Shown: positions 1-9,111, numbered from the stretch's first letter. The stretch: 45,492 nucleotides of DNA from [Clostridium] ultunense DSM 10521 (GCF_000511955.1 NZ_AZSU01000007.1:40617-86108), one strand, 5' to 3'. The notes: generated by a model from the sequence alone, not told the origin. Program-made: numbers and translations.

Positions 1-344
1 TCAATGGTAAACTAAGCTATATATTAAATTGTGAAAATCCTTGCACTAGTTCAAAATGCGGAAGAATTAAACAAATTACTATACATCATAATTATCGCTT
101 TAATTCTTCTATCCCTCGTGATAGCTTAAAGTGGCAGAAACTATATAGACTTAGAACTATCTGCGAAAGATCCATTTGTCAAATTAAGAATTTCATTCAA
201 ATTAAATCATCAAGAGTTAGAAATACAGTATCTTTAAAATCAGATATTCTACTTGCCTGTATTTCTCAATTAATTGCTTTTATACTTATATTTAAGTCTA
301 AAAATTATGATAAACCTCTTGCTATTAAATCTTTGATTGCTTAA
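1..344 (+). CDS. Transposase, C-terminal part (5' end outside window)
   Basis: An open frame of about 113 codons runs in from the left edge and stops with TAA at 342-344. The protein contains a CxxSxxCGR stretch, then a tyrosine/arginine-rich region ending in RTICERS, where the Glu is the likely last acid of a DDE triad. A hydrophobic C-terminal helix follows. The same architecture (SxPCGR, then RSVVEQS, then a C-terminal LLLAGITQL-type helix) occurs in the fragment at the right edge, so both belong to one family of IS4/IS1182-like DDE transposases. Whether this copy is intact cannot be judged because its N-terminus is missing. No other gene lies between it and spoVT. Confidence 0.75.
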   Translation, partial: NGKLSYILNCENPCTSSKCGRIKQITIHHNYRFNSSIPRDSLKWQKLYRLRTICERSICQIKNFIQIKSSRVRNTVSLKSDILLACISQLIAFILIFKSKNYDKPLAIKSLIA

Positions 345-415
345 CTTTAATCTCTGAAACTAGATAACCAGTTTTTAAAAGGTTTCATTGAACCTTTGCT
401 TTGCTATGCCTTTTT

Positions 416-486
416 TGTGGATATCTGAAAACTTAAGATGTTTAAAAGCGTTTAATTGCCTATTTTCTCCTATTTTCTGTGGATAA
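416..486 (-). promoter_or_regulatory. Two DnaA-box-like sites
   Basis: On the minus strand 478-486 reads TTATCCACA, identical to the DnaA-box consensus. Positions 416-424 read ATATCCACA, one mismatch, in the same orientation 62 bp away. dnaA, dnaN and other origin genes are not nearby, so this is at most a secondary DnaA-binding or titration site and could be chance. Confidence 0.3.
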
Positions 487-627
487 CTTTAAAATCATAT
501 TTTGCAACTATCTATTTAATACAAACTAAACCCATTATACCAAAAATATATTTAATATAATATACTATTATAACAAGGAAAGCCAATATGGAATATTTTT
601 TAATATTCCTATAATAAAAATAATATA

Positions 628-646
628 GCCTACCAATTTGGTAGGC
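628..646 (-). terminator. Rho-independent terminator of spoVT
   Basis: GCCTACC (628-634) pairs perfectly with GGTAGGC (640-646). Reading leftward, the transcript continues into a U-rich stretch. The hairpin lies 5 bp past the spoVT stop codon. Confidence 0.8.
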
Positions 647-651
647 CCTTT

Positions 652-1203
652 TTAGCTTTCCATCTGTTTTGACAAAAACCCTGCTGCCGTTTCAACTAAT
701 TTTACTTCAACATCACCCATAATTGCATCTGGTTCCTTCGACATTAATATTACAGTTCCTATTGGATCCCCTTGCATGATTATTGGCGCTATTGCCTGAG
801 CTGTATATTCATCTGAACTTTCATCTTCATAAAATAATTTAATAGGTTTATCTGTATCTTTTGTCAAATAGCTATTTCTTGATTCCATGATTCTCTCCAA
901 ATCAGGACTTATCCTTTTTTCTAGGTACTCCTTTTTTGAGCCTCCAGCAATTGCAATTATATGGTCCCTATCTGAAATAATGGCAGTAAAAGTAGTAGCT
1001 TCATATAAGGACTCGCAATATTCATTGGCGAACTCATTTAATTCTCCGATAGGAGAGTATTTTTTAAGTATTACCTCACCTTCTCTATCTGTAAATATTT
1101 CCAATGGGTCTCCTTCTCTTATTCTCAAGGTTCTCCTGATTTCTTTAGGTATAACAACTCTTCCTAAATCATCAATACGTCTTACTATGCCAGTTGCCTT
1201 CAT
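652..1203 (-). CDS. spoVT: Stage V sporulation transcriptional regulator SpoVT
   Basis: 183-residue AbrB-family DNA-binding protein that, in Bacillus, activates and represses sigma-G genes in the forespore. The first ~50 residues form the swapped-hairpin AbrB domain (MKATGIVRRIDDLGRVVIPK, then the EIRRTLRIREGD motif). Residues ~55-183 match the GAF-like C-terminal domain of SpoVT. The ATG at 1203 is chosen because GGAGGG lies 5 nt upstream; an in-frame TTG at 1218 has no such site and the family starts with MKATG. It is the last gene of the spoVG-glmU-prs-pth-mfd block but has its own terminator and a candidate sigma-G promoter, so it is probably transcribed alone late in sporulation. Confidence 0.96.
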   Translation of the reverse strand: MKATGIVRRIDDLGRVVIPKEIRRTLRIREGDPLEIFTDREGEVILKKYSPIGELNEFANEYCESLYEATTFTAIISDRDHIIAIAGGSKKEYLEKRISPDLERIMESRNSYLTKDTDKPIKLFYEDESSDEYTAQAIAPIIMQGDPIGTVILMSKEPDAIMGDVEVKLVETAAGFLSKQMES

Positions 1204-1236
1204 CTTTTCCCTCCTCAAGAAAATTTATTGTGTATT

Positions 1237-1267
1237 TATTATTTTACTAATAGGAATTTTTTATACA
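1237..1267 (-). promoter_or_regulatory. Candidate sigma-G promoter of spoVT
   Basis: On the minus strand TGTATA (1262-1267; fits the -35 GHATR) is followed after 18 nt by AATAATA (1237-1243; six of seven for CATNHTA). It sits between the prsA terminator and the spoVT ribosome binding site, leaving a ~27-nt leader. The assignment is from consensus only. Confidence 0.4.
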
Positions 1268-1310
1268 TTTATGGTAATCTTAAGTTAAAGTATTTACATT
1301 AATTGAAAAA

Positions 1311-1328
1311 CTCCACTAAAAAGTGGAG
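1311..1328 (-). terminator. Terminator of the glmU-prs-pth-mfd-prsA block
   Basis: CTCCACT (1311-1317) and AGTGGAG (1322-1328) form a hairpin. On the minus strand it is followed by five U residues. It lies 7 bp past the foldase stop. Confidence 0.75.
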
Positions 1329-1334
1329 TTTTCG

Positions 1335-2315
1335 TTAATTTTTTTTGCCATCCTTACTATCTTTATCCATATATATTTTTACATCTGCCTTTTCCTTCAT
1401 ATCCGATATCTTTTCCATATATTTGCTGTATTTTAGTACTGAAACCACATCCTCTTTTAATTCTTCATAGCTATCTATTCTATCCTCTAATAATATAATA
1501 TGATAACCCGATTCAGTCTTAATCAAGCCACTGGTTTCCCCTATTTCCAAATTAAAAGCTGCATCCCCTAATGCTTTATACCCTTCTAATAGTGATTCCT
1601 TAGTAAAATAACCTAGATCCCCGCCTTGTATCGCTGAGTTTGAGTCTGCTGATTCAGTAGCAACTAAACTATGGAAATCCTCACCATTTTTTAGCTTTTC
1701 TAATACCCTATTACCTTCTTCTTCAGTTCTAACCAAAATATGGCTTGCTCTAACCTTAACAAAGGAGTCCTTGTTTTTATCAAAATATTCTTTGATTTCT
1801 TCTTCTGATAAATCGATTTTATTATAAAAATTGTCTCTATGTTTTATATATATTAATTCTCTCTTTAACCCTCTTTTAAGAGTTTCTTCGGTAAAACCAT
1901 TCTTCTCCAAATACTGCCTATACTGTTCTTCATCGGTTAATTCTAACTCGTTCATATAATAATTTTTAACTGCATCATTTATCTCTTCATCAGTTACAGC
2001 TATGTCCATCTTATCCAATTCTTTAGCCAATATCTTCTCTAATATTAAGCTTCCTAATATATTTTCTCTTAATACATCTTCAAAAACTTTATTATCTCCC
2101 ATATCTTGAGATAAGATATCCTCTCCAAATTGTTTTTGGCGCACCTTTTTTGCCAATTCAAAATCCTCATCAAATTCTTTTTGAGTGATTATTTCACCAT
2201 CTACTTTAGCTACTATACCTTCTTCCTTTTCTTTGTTAGCGCAACCTGGAATAAACCAGGACATTAAACCGACTATTACTACCAATATTAAAAGTCTTTT
2301 ATTTAATCTAAACAC
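1335..2315 (-). CDS. PrsA-like foldase lipoprotein (SurA N-domain + parvulin PPIase)
   Basis: 326-residue exported peptidyl-prolyl cis-trans isomerase expected to help proteins fold outside the membrane. A signal peptide (residues ~6-22) ends in a lipobox IPGC with Cys25 as lipidation site. Residues ~35-180 look like a SurA-type N-terminal chaperone domain. Residues ~188-277 are the parvulin/rotamase domain (VRASHILV; GGDLGYF; SGYHIILL). The start is GTG with GGGAGG 9 nt upstream; the ATG 6 nt before it is out of frame and hits a stop after three codons. It follows mfd by 32 bp and is very likely co-transcribed. In B. subtilis no foldase lies between mfd and spoVT, whereas similar insertions occur in clostridia. 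The symbol prsA would be plausible but the substrate is unknown. Confidence 0.9.
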   Translation of the reverse strand: MFRLNKRLLILVVIVGLMSWFIPGCANKEKEEGIVAKVDGEIITQKEFDEDFELAKKVRQKQFGEDILSQDMGDNKVFEDVLRENILGSLILEKILAKELDKMDIAVTDEEINDAVKNYYMNELELTDEEQYRQYLEKNGFTEETLKRGLKRELIYIKHRDNFYNKIDLSEEEIKEYFDKNKDSFVKVRASHILVRTEEEGNRVLEKLKNGEDFHSLVATESADSNSAIQGGDLGYFTKESLLEGYKALGDAAFNLEIGETSGLIKTESGYHIILLEDRIDSYEELKEDVVSVLKYSKYMEKISDMKEKADVKIYMDKDSKDGKKN

Positions 2316-2347
2316 TCATAACATCCTCCCTAATAAGTATAATTATA

Positions 2348-5300
2348 TTATATAGCATTTTTCACATTATGGAAACCTCTAATTTTTTCAATTAATCCCC
2401 TTAAATCGGATATTAAATCTCTACCAGTTCTATAATTAAAAGAGGGAGTATTAGATAGATCAAAATTGATCTTCCTTCCATATTCTTTCGATAGATAATG
2501 AATTAAATCTGGAGAAATGAATTCTATGGAACTAAATTCTAGAGTAATTATATTCTCAGACTGACTGATATTCTTAATATGATATAGGCTTGCATTGTTT
2601 TTAATATAGGAAATATCCATTAAATTGTTTACCTCTTTAGGTATATCTCCAAACCTGTCTATTAGTTCATCTAATAATTCATTATAATCTTCTTCATCTA
2701 CAATAGCAGCAATCTTTTTATAAATTTCAATCTTTTGTTCCTCATCTTCAATATATTTAGAAGATATATACCCATCTATTGCTAAGTCAATGGTCGTATC
2801 TACAATTTCCTCAAAATCTTCACCTTTAATCTTCTTAATAGTTTGGTTTAAAAATTTAACATAAAGGTCATAACCTATGGCTTCAATATGTCCATGTTGT
2901 TCTACCCCTAAAAGGTTTCCTGCTCCTCTTATTTCTAGATCCCTCATGGCAATTTTATAGCCAGAGCCAAATTCGGTAAAATCCTTTATTGCCCTTAACC
3001 TTTTTTCTGCCACTTCAGTTAAGACTTTGTTTTTTTCATAGGTGAAATATGCATAGGCAACTTTGTTTGTCCTTCCAACTCTACCTTTTAGTTGGTATAG
3101 TTGTGATAACCCCATTTTATCGGCATCGTATATGATAATTGTATTCACATTGGGTATGTCTAGGCCCGTTTCAATAATGGTTGTACATACTAAAACATGG
3201 TATTCATTAGATATGAAATCCATCATAACCTTTTCTAATTCCCTTTCACTCATTTGACCATGACCTACCGTTATACTAGCCTCTGGAACCAATTTTTTTA
3301 ACTGTACTGCCATCTTGTCAATAGTTTCTACCCTATTGTATACAAAATAGACCTGCCCTCCCCTTTCCATCTCCTTTAAAATGGCTTCTCTTATCATCTG
3401 CTCATTAAACTCTACTACATAAGTCTGGACCGGATATCTTTCTTCAGGCGGTTCATCTATAACACTCATGTCCCTAATACCTATTAGAGACATATGAAGA
3501 GTTCTAGGAATAGGCGTTGCTGTAAGGGTTAACACGTCCACATTTTCCTTTAACTTCTTCAAGGTTTCTTTATGCTTCACCCCAAATCTCTGTTCTTCAT
3601 CTACGATGAGAAGTCCTAAATCCTTAAAAATTACATCCTTAGATAGGAGCCTATGGGTACCTACTACAATATCTATAGTCCCCTTTCTAATCCCATCAAT
3701 GGTATCCTTCTGTTCCTTAACAGTTCTAAACCTACTTAACATAGCAGCCTTAATAGGAAAAGTGCTGAACCTTTCCATTATGGTATTATAGTGTTGTTGA
3801 GCCAATATAGTAGTAGGTACTAAAAAGGCTACCTGCTTTCCATCCATTATAGCTTTAAAAGCAGCTCTTAAAGCTACTTCCGTTTTCCCATATCCTACAT
3901 CACCGCATAATAGTCTATCCATTGGTTTCCCCTTTTCCATATCCCTCTTAATGTCCTCTATACTTTTAATCTGACCTTCCGTTTCCTCATAGGGGAATAG
4001 ATCTTCAAATTGGCTTTGCCATACAGTATCCTTAGAAAAAGAAAATCCCTTTAAACTCTCCCTTTTAGCATATAGTTCCAATAAGTCCTTTGCCATATCT
4101 TCTACTGCCTTTTTTGCCCTTTGTTTCGTTCTAGACCATTCTAAACTGCTAAGTTTATTGACCTTTGGCTTAATGGAATCTGCCCCAATATATTTTTGGA
4201 TTAAATTCATCTGGTCTATAGGCACATATAATTTGTCGTTTCCCCTATACCTAATAGTTAGATAGTCTTTAATTATGCCTTGTATATTTAATTGTTCAAT
4301 CCCTTCATACTGGCCAATACCATGGTTTTCATGGACTACAAAATCCCCTATTTTTAAATCAGAAAAATTAATAGTATCTGCTTTTGACTTACGTTTCACC
4401 TTCCGAACCTCTTTAGAGGAACCAAATATCTCTTCATCCGTGATAATAGCCATTTTAATATCTGGATACTCAAATCCTTTATTAATGCTTCCGGTAGTTA
4501 TGAAAACTTGGCTTGATTTAATATGCCGATTGCCATCTTCTACAAAACTGCATATAAAGTCTAGGTCCATCAAAGTTGATTGTAATCTTCTTCCTCTTTC
4601 TTCTGTACCCGATAAAATTATTACCTTATATCCTCTATATTTATAATGATCTAATTCTTCCTTTAAAAGGTCCATATCATTATGAAAATATTGCATAGAT
4701 TTAGTGGTAAATCTCAATAGGGACTCTGGCTTAAATTTAGGGTCATTTTTTAATAAAGCTGAGTTGAGTATTGAAATTTTTCCCTCTATACTATCTACTA
4801 TATCCTTATATCTATAACTGATCTTCTCATGACCAGGAAGAACCTCTCCTGCCTCTAAAACATAAGAGTATTTAAGTAAAAATTGTTCCTCTATACTTTT
4901 TGATCTTTCCTCTATCCTTCTTGGCTCGTCAATAAATACAAGACTATTATCTTGAAAATAATTAAATATACTGGACAAATATTCTTCAGGTATAAAGGGA
5001 AGTACCATATCCATATTTGAAATATATAGTTTCTCTTTAAGCTCTTCAATATAATCCGTAAACTTATCTTCAATATTTTGCCTAATCTTAGAACCTTTTT
5101 CTAACTTGCGAATTACTTTGTTTAAAGTCCTTTCCATGCTTTTTATAGTACTATCCCTATAATGGTCTAATATCAATACTTCCTTTACTGGAGGTATAAA
5201 TACAGACTCTACCATTTCTAAGGACCTCTGGGTTCCTAAATCAAAGGTTCTTATAGAGTCTATCTCATCATCAAACATCTCTATTCTATAGGGATTTTCA

Positions 5301-5863
5301 CTATTAGGTGGGAAGAAATCCACAATACCTCCCCTTATACTAAACTGACCTATTCCTTCTACCATGCTCTCCCTTTCATATCCACAAGCTATAAATTGTG
5401 AGGCCAGCTCCTCCAATACCATCCTGCTTTCCAGGTCAATCTTCATGGATTGATTTTTAAATAGAATAGGATTTATAAGTTTATTTAATACTCCTTCAAT
5501 ATGTGCCACAACGATTATCTGCTCCCCTTCTATTAGGCGAGAAAGTACCCTTAATCTTTCATTAGTCCTTTCAGAGCTAATAGCATCTACTTTGTAGAAC
5601 AGTATATCCTTATTAGGGAATATTTCTACTACATTATCATCAAAATTCTTGATATCTTCATAAATCTTCTTAGCTTTCCCTTCATCGTAAGTAAGTATTA
5701 AAATCTGTCTGCCTAGATGTTGGTTTAGGGCATAAGAAATATGCCCTATATTCTGGTCAATAATTCCATAAGTTGATATAGGGCTTCTCCTTTTTTCTAT
5801 ATCCTCTAGCATTTTTTTATAAGAAGCTAGGTTTTTCAACGGGTCAATAAACATATTTAGCAT
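2348..5863 (-). CDS. mfd: Transcription-repair coupling factor Mfd
   Basis: About 1171 residues, the normal length. Mfd removes RNA polymerase stalled at DNA lesions and recruits UvrA. Order of domains: UvrB-like N-terminal part (~1-350), RNA-polymerase-interacting CarD/RID domain (~500-560; GDFVVHENHGIGQYEG), RecG-type translocase with Walker A GDVGYGKT (~654-661) and DEEQ box (~755-758), motif III TATPIPRTLHMS, then the C-terminal TRCF autoinhibitory domain. The start at 5863 is preferred because TAAGGAG lies about 10 nt upstream. An ATG at 5890 in the same frame would add nine residues but lies only 7 nt from a strong hairpin and has a poorer site. It sits between pth and the foldase in one direction, as in Bacillus. 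Confidence 0.96.
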   Translation of the reverse strand: MLNMFIDPLKNLASYKKMLEDIEKRRSPISTYGIIDQNIGHISYALNQHLGRQILILTYDEGKAKKIYEDIKNFDDNVVEIFPNKDILFYKVDAISSERTNERLRVLSRLIEGEQIIVVAHIEGVLNKLINPILFKNQSMKIDLESRMVLEELASQFIACGYERESMVEGIGQFSIRGGIVDFFPPNSENPYRIEMFDDEIDSIRTFDLGTQRSLEMVESVFIPPVKEVLILDHYRDSTIKSMERTLNKVIRKLEKGSKIRQNIEDKFTDYIEELKEKLYISNMDMVLPFIPEEYLSSIFNYFQDNSLVFIDEPRRIEERSKSIEEQFLLKYSYVLEAGEVLPGHEKISYRYKDIVDSIEGKISILNSALLKNDPKFKPESLLRFTTKSMQYFHNDMDLLKEELDHYKYRGYKVIILSGTEERGRRLQSTLMDLDFICSFVEDGNRHIKSSQVFITTGSINKGFEYPDIKMAIITDEEIFGSSKEVRKVKRKSKADTINFSDLKIGDFVVHENHGIGQYEGIEQLNIQGIIKDYLTIRYRGNDKLYVPIDQMNLIQKYIGADSIKPKVNKLSSLEWSRTKQRAKKAVEDMAKDLLELYAKRESLKGFSFSKDTVWQSQFEDLFPYEETEGQIKSIEDIKRDMEKGKPMDRLLCGDVGYGKTEVALRAAFKAIMDGKQVAFLVPTTILAQQHYNTIMERFSTFPIKAAMLSRFRTVKEQKDTIDGIRKGTIDIVVGTHRLLSKDVIFKDLGLLIVDEEQRFGVKHKETLKKLKENVDVLTLTATPIPRTLHMSLIGIRDMSVIDEPPEERYPVQTYVVEFNEQMIREAILKEMERGGQVYFVYNRVETIDKMAVQLKKLVPEASITVGHGQMSERELEKVMMDFISNEYHVLVCTTIIETGLDIPNVNTIIIYDADKMGLSQLYQLKGRVGRTNKVAYAYFTYEKNKVLTEVAEKRLRAIKDFTEFGSGYKIAMRDLEIRGAGNLLGVEQHGHIEAIGYDLYVKFLNQTIKKIKGEDFEEIVDTTIDLAIDGYISSKYIEDEEQKIEIYKKIAAIVDEEDYNELLDELIDRFGDIPKEVNNLMDISYIKNNASLYHIKNISQSENIITLEFSSIEFISPDLIHYLSKEYGRKINFDLSNTPSFNYRTGRDLISDLRGLIEKIRGFHNVKNAI

Positions 5864-5897
5864 TATATCAGCGCTCCTTAATTTATACATAGGCCTT

Positions 5898-5922
5898 AAG
5901 CCCAGGATTAAATCCTGGGCTT
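5898..5922 (-). promoter_or_regulatory. Hairpin between pth and mfd
   Basis: AAGCCCAGGA (5898-5907) and TCCTGGGCTT (5913-5922) form a perfect 10-bp stem with a 5-nt loop that includes part of the pth stop codon. No U-run follows on the minus strand, so it is not a standard terminator. An mRNA-processing or stability element is possible. Confidence 0.55.
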
Positions 5923-6490
5923 AGTCTCCTTTTTTATTGAACTGATTCATGGCCGTATTCATATCATAAGTTATAATGGTTTCTACAGCCTGAGCAGCCT
6001 TTTCTATGGCAACGTCAATATCCATTCTCTCATCTTTGTCAAATCTACTCAAAACAAAATCGGCTAAATCTTGTCCTTCTCTCTTGTTTCCTATTCCAAT
6101 CTTTATTCTCGGAAAATCCTCAGATTGTAAATGGTATATTATGGATTTCAATCCATTGTGAGAACCGGCACTGCCTTTCTTCCTTATCCTAATAGTCCCA
6201 AATTCTATATCTATATCATCCACCACTACTATTATATTCTCTAGAGGAAGCTTATAGAAGTTATACAAATCCAATACCGCCATACCACTATTGTTCATAT
6301 AGGTTTGGGGTTTTACTAGGAAGACCTTTTCACCACCAATAGTTCCTTCACCATATACTGATTTGAACTTTATCTTATTTATTATTATATTATTCCTATT
6401 AGCTAATAAATTTATAGTATCAAAACCAACATTATGTCTAGTATTAAAATAATTTTTACCAGGGTTCCCTAACCCGACTACTACAAACAA
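5921..6490 (-). CDS. pth: Peptidyl-tRNA hydrolase
   Basis: 189 residues, usual length. It cleaves the ester between peptide and tRNA on drop-off peptidyl-tRNAs, recycling tRNA. Seen: GLGNPG at the N-terminus with Asn9, catalytic His19 in TRHNVGFD, the QTYMNNSG substrate loop, and the DDIDIEFGTIRIRKKGSAG...HNG region. The start is TTG with GAGGTGA about 4 nt upstream; no ATG or GTG in frame fits. It follows prs by 16 bp in the conserved glmU-prs-pth order; a ctc (ribosomal protein L25-like) gene, found between prs and pth in Bacillus, is absent here. Confidence 0.96.
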   Translation of the reverse strand: MFVVVGLGNPGKNYFNTRHNVGFDTINLLANRNNIIINKIKFKSVYGEGTIGGEKVFLVKPQTYMNNSGMAVLDLYNFYKLPLENIIVVVDDIDIEFGTIRIRKKGSAGSHNGLKSIIYHLQSEDFPRIKIGIGNKREGQDLADFVLSRFDKDERMDIDVAIEKAAQAVETIITYDMNTAMNQFNKKGD

Positions 6491-6506
6491 TTTATCACCT
6501 CATAGA

Positions 6507-7454
6507 TTAATCGAACAATATACTTACGGATTCATTGTAGTGGATTCTCCTTATAGCTTCGGCAAATATTGGCGCTACACTTACTACTTCTATCTTATCG
6601 ATTAGTTTCTCTTCTCCTAATGGTATAGTATTCGTTACAACAAACTTTTCAATCACTGAATTTTCAATTCTTTCAATAGCAGGTCCTGATAATACGGGAT
6701 GGGTAGCACAACCATAAACGGATTTAGCTCCAAAGTTTTTCAACACTTGAGCTGCTTTAGTTATTGTCCCAGCCGTATCGATTATATCATCTACTATTAT
6801 AACATTCTTCCCTTCTATATCTCCAATTACATTCATTACTTCTGAAACATTGGCTTTAGGTCTTCTCTTTTCAATAATGGCTATAGGAAGATCTAATAGA
6901 TTAGCAAAATTTCTCGCTCTGGCTACTCCGCCTAAATCTGGGGATACAATAACAGTTTCCCTATCAATAATATCTTTAAAGTATTCTGCCAAGATTGGTA
7001 CTCCAGATAGATGGTCTACAGGAAGATCAAAATATCCTTGGATTTGTCCAGCATGTAAATCCATACTTACAACTCTATCTATTCCAGCTACCGTCAACAA
7101 ATCTGCAATTAACTTAGCGGTAATAGGCTCCCTAGCCTTTGTCTTTCTATCCTGTCTTGCATACCCATAATATGGGATCACTGCATTTATTCGTCCAGCA
7201 GAAGCTCGTTTAAAGGCATCTATAAGTATTAATATTTCCATTAAATTATCATTTACAGGCGTACAAGTAGGTTGGATTATAAACACATCACTACCTCTGA
7301 CGGTCTCGTCAATATTTACAAAAATTTCTCCATCACTAAATTTACCTACTTCACAACAGCCAAAAGGTACATCCAGCTCCTTACAAATACTTTTTGCCAA
7401 TTCTCTGTGGGAATTTCCCGAAAAAACCTTAATTTGACCCTTTCGTAATTTCAT
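6507..7454 (-). CDS. prs: Ribose-phosphate pyrophosphokinase
   Basis: 315 residues, full length. It makes PRPP from ribose 5-phosphate and ATP for purine, pyrimidine, NAD, His and Trp synthesis. Seen: FSDGEIFV near the N-terminus, the flexible loop YARQDRKTKAREP, the MDLHAGQIQGYF segment of class I enzymes, and the PRPP-binding loop VIIVDDIIDTAGT. The ATG start has AGGAGG upstream. It is 20 bp downstream of glmU, with no gene between, so glmU-prs-pth-mfd form one transcription unit supplying UDP-GlcNAc and PRPP. Confidence 0.97.
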   Translation of the reverse strand: MKLRKGQIKVFSGNSHRELAKSICKELDVPFGCCEVGKFSDGEIFVNIDETVRGSDVFIIQPTCTPVNDNLMEILILIDAFKRASAGRINAVIPYYGYARQDRKTKAREPITAKLIADLLTVAGIDRVVSMDLHAGQIQGYFDLPVDHLSGVPILAEYFKDIIDRETVIVSPDLGGVARARNFANLLDLPIAIIEKRRPKANVSEVMNVIGDIEGKNVIIVDDIIDTAGTITKAAQVLKNFGAKSVYGCATHPVLSGPAIERIENSVIEKFVVTNTIPLGEEKLIDKIEVVSVAPIFAEAIRRIHYNESVSILFD

Positions 7455-7474
7455 TTAATACTCCTCCTATCAGT

Positions 7475-8860
7475 TTACTTATTATCTTTATAACCTTTTT
7501 CTTCAACCCAGCCATCCCTATTTACCTGCCTAGCTCTAGCAATAGACAAATTGCCTTCTTCTACCTCTTCAGTTATAGTAGAACCAGCTGCTATATATGC
7601 CCATTCCCTTACAGCTACAGGGGCTACCAGATTAGAATTGCTGCCAATAAATACATTATCTTCAACTAAAGATCTAAACTTTGAACGGCCATCGTAATTT
7701 ACAAACACTACTCCACAACCTACATTTACATTTTTCCCTACATCCGCATCTCCTATGTAGGCTAAATGTCCAGCTTTAGAATTGTCTCCAATTGTAGAAT
7801 TTTTAACTTCCACAAAGTTACCAATTTTTATATTCCTGCCTAAATGGCTATTAGGTCTTAAATGAGCATAAGGTCCTATCATACATTCGTCATCTACTAT
7901 GCTATCACTAATATTTGATGAGTATATCTCCACCTTATTGCCAATTTTACTATTTTCTATTCTACAATTTTCTCCTATTATACAATCTTCACCAATTATA
8001 GTTTTTCCAACAATTATTGTCCCTGGATATATTATACTATCTTTTCCAATAGTAGCGCTAGGTTCTATATAGGTATTTTCTGGATTTATTATAGTTACTC
8101 CATTTTCCATATATCTTTTATTAATTCTACTTCTCATAACCTTTTCACAGAAAGCTAATTGAACCCTAGAGTTAACTCCGTGAATTTCCCTTGAATCTTC
8201 TATTACATAAGCTCCGACTTTACAACCTTCTTCCTTTAGAATCTTAATCACATCTGTAATATAATATTCGCCTTGAGCATTGTCATTATCAATTTTACTA
8301 AGGGCATATTTCAACTGTCTCCCGTTAAAGCAATATATACCAGAATTAATTTCCTTTATTTTTAATTCTTCTTCTGTTGCATCTTTATGTTCAACGATTT
8401 TAAGTATATATCCTTCATCATCCCTTATAACTCTGCCATAACCAGCCGGATCTTCTAAATAGGCTGTTAGAATTGTACCATCATAATCATTTTTGTCGTG
8501 ATAATCCACAAGTCTTTTTATTGTTTTATCCCTTATTAAAGGAGTATCCCCATATAGGATTATCACATTGCTATTATCATCTATATGGTCAATAGCTTGC
8601 ATAACAGCATAGCCCGTTCCATAAGGATATTCATCACCTATAGGTTGGGTTTTAAATAGGATATGGGAATCCTTAAACTTTTCCTTTACTTTTTCTCCCC
8701 CATGACCTACTACTACGTAGTTTTTCTCTATATTAGCATTTTTGCTCGCATTTATAACATACTCCAATATAGGTTTCCCACATATTTTATGTAATACCTT
8801 TGGAATTTTAGACTTCATCCTTGTACCTTCTCCTGCAGCCAATATTATCGATATATTCAT
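7475..8860 (-). CDS. glmU: Bifunctional GlcN-1-P acetyltransferase / GlcNAc-1-P uridylyltransferase
   Basis: 461 residues. It acetylates glucosamine-1-phosphate and transfers UMP from UTP to give UDP-GlcNAc for peptidoglycan. Residues ~1-230 are the uridylyltransferase (LAAGEGTRMKSKIPKVLHKI signature, GDTPLI metal site). From ~250 on is a left-handed beta-helix of hexapeptide repeats with the acetyltransferase site (LRPNSHLG, KNSTIGDNSKAGHLAYIGDA, CGVVFVNYDG). First gene of the cotranscribed glmU-prs-pth-mfd group; spoVG lies 275 bp upstream and has its own terminator. Confidence 0.97.
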   Translation of the reverse strand: MNISIILAAGEGTRMKSKIPKVLHKICGKPILEYVINASKNANIEKNYVVVGHGGEKVKEKFKDSHILFKTQPIGDEYPYGTGYAVMQAIDHIDDNSNVIILYGDTPLIRDKTIKRLVDYHDKNDYDGTILTAYLEDPAGYGRVIRDDEGYILKIVEHKDATEEELKIKEINSGIYCFNGRQLKYALSKIDNDNAQGEYYITDVIKILKEEGCKVGAYVIEDSREIHGVNSRVQLAFCEKVMRSRINKRYMENGVTIINPENTYIEPSATIGKDSIIYPGTIIVGKTIIGEDCIIGENCRIENSKIGNKVEIYSSNISDSIVDDECMIGPYAHLRPNSHLGRNIKIGNFVEVKNSTIGDNSKAGHLAYIGDADVGKNVNVGCGVVFVNYDGRSKFRSLVEDNVFIGSNSNLVAPVAVREWAYIAAGSTITEEVEEGNLSIARARQVNRDGWVEEKGYKDNK

Positions 8861-8940
8861 ACTAACACCTCTTTTATATTTATCTATCCAAATTATATTT
8901 TAACCTATTTAGCCTATAAGTCCACACTAAATATATAATT

Positions 8941-8969
8941 TTCTTAATAATATCCCAGATTATTGTCAA
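8941..8969 (-). promoter_or_regulatory. Possible sigma-A promoter of glmU
   Basis: A perfect TTGACA on the minus strand (8964-8969) is followed after 17 nt by TAAGAA (8941-8946), a weak -10. It is 81 bp upstream of glmU and past the spoVG terminator, where a promoter is expected. Confidence 0.3.
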
Positions 8970-9111
8970 ATCTCCATGAATTTATAAAAAAAGCTTCTAT
9001 GAAAACGTAATTATGAAATCCTTTTTTTGAAACTCAATTAGGGTAAGTTCTTATTAATTAACACTTTATAAGTTGGAACTTTCCTATTCGCTATTAATTC
9101 GTTATTAAGGT

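Larger units (their letters stand above)
345..651. other. Gene-free spacer after the left transposase
   Basis: No ORF with a credible start and ribosome binding site was seen. The stretch probably holds the outer end of the insertion element, then AT-rich DNA with two DnaA-box-like nonamers (416-424 and 478-486), and ends in the spoVT terminator. Confidence 0.5.

Noticed and set aside
4275-4646. Open frame of 123 codons opposite mfd
   Set aside because: It is antisense to a conserved helicase region, has no ribosome binding site and its sequence is a mirror of the mfd codons.
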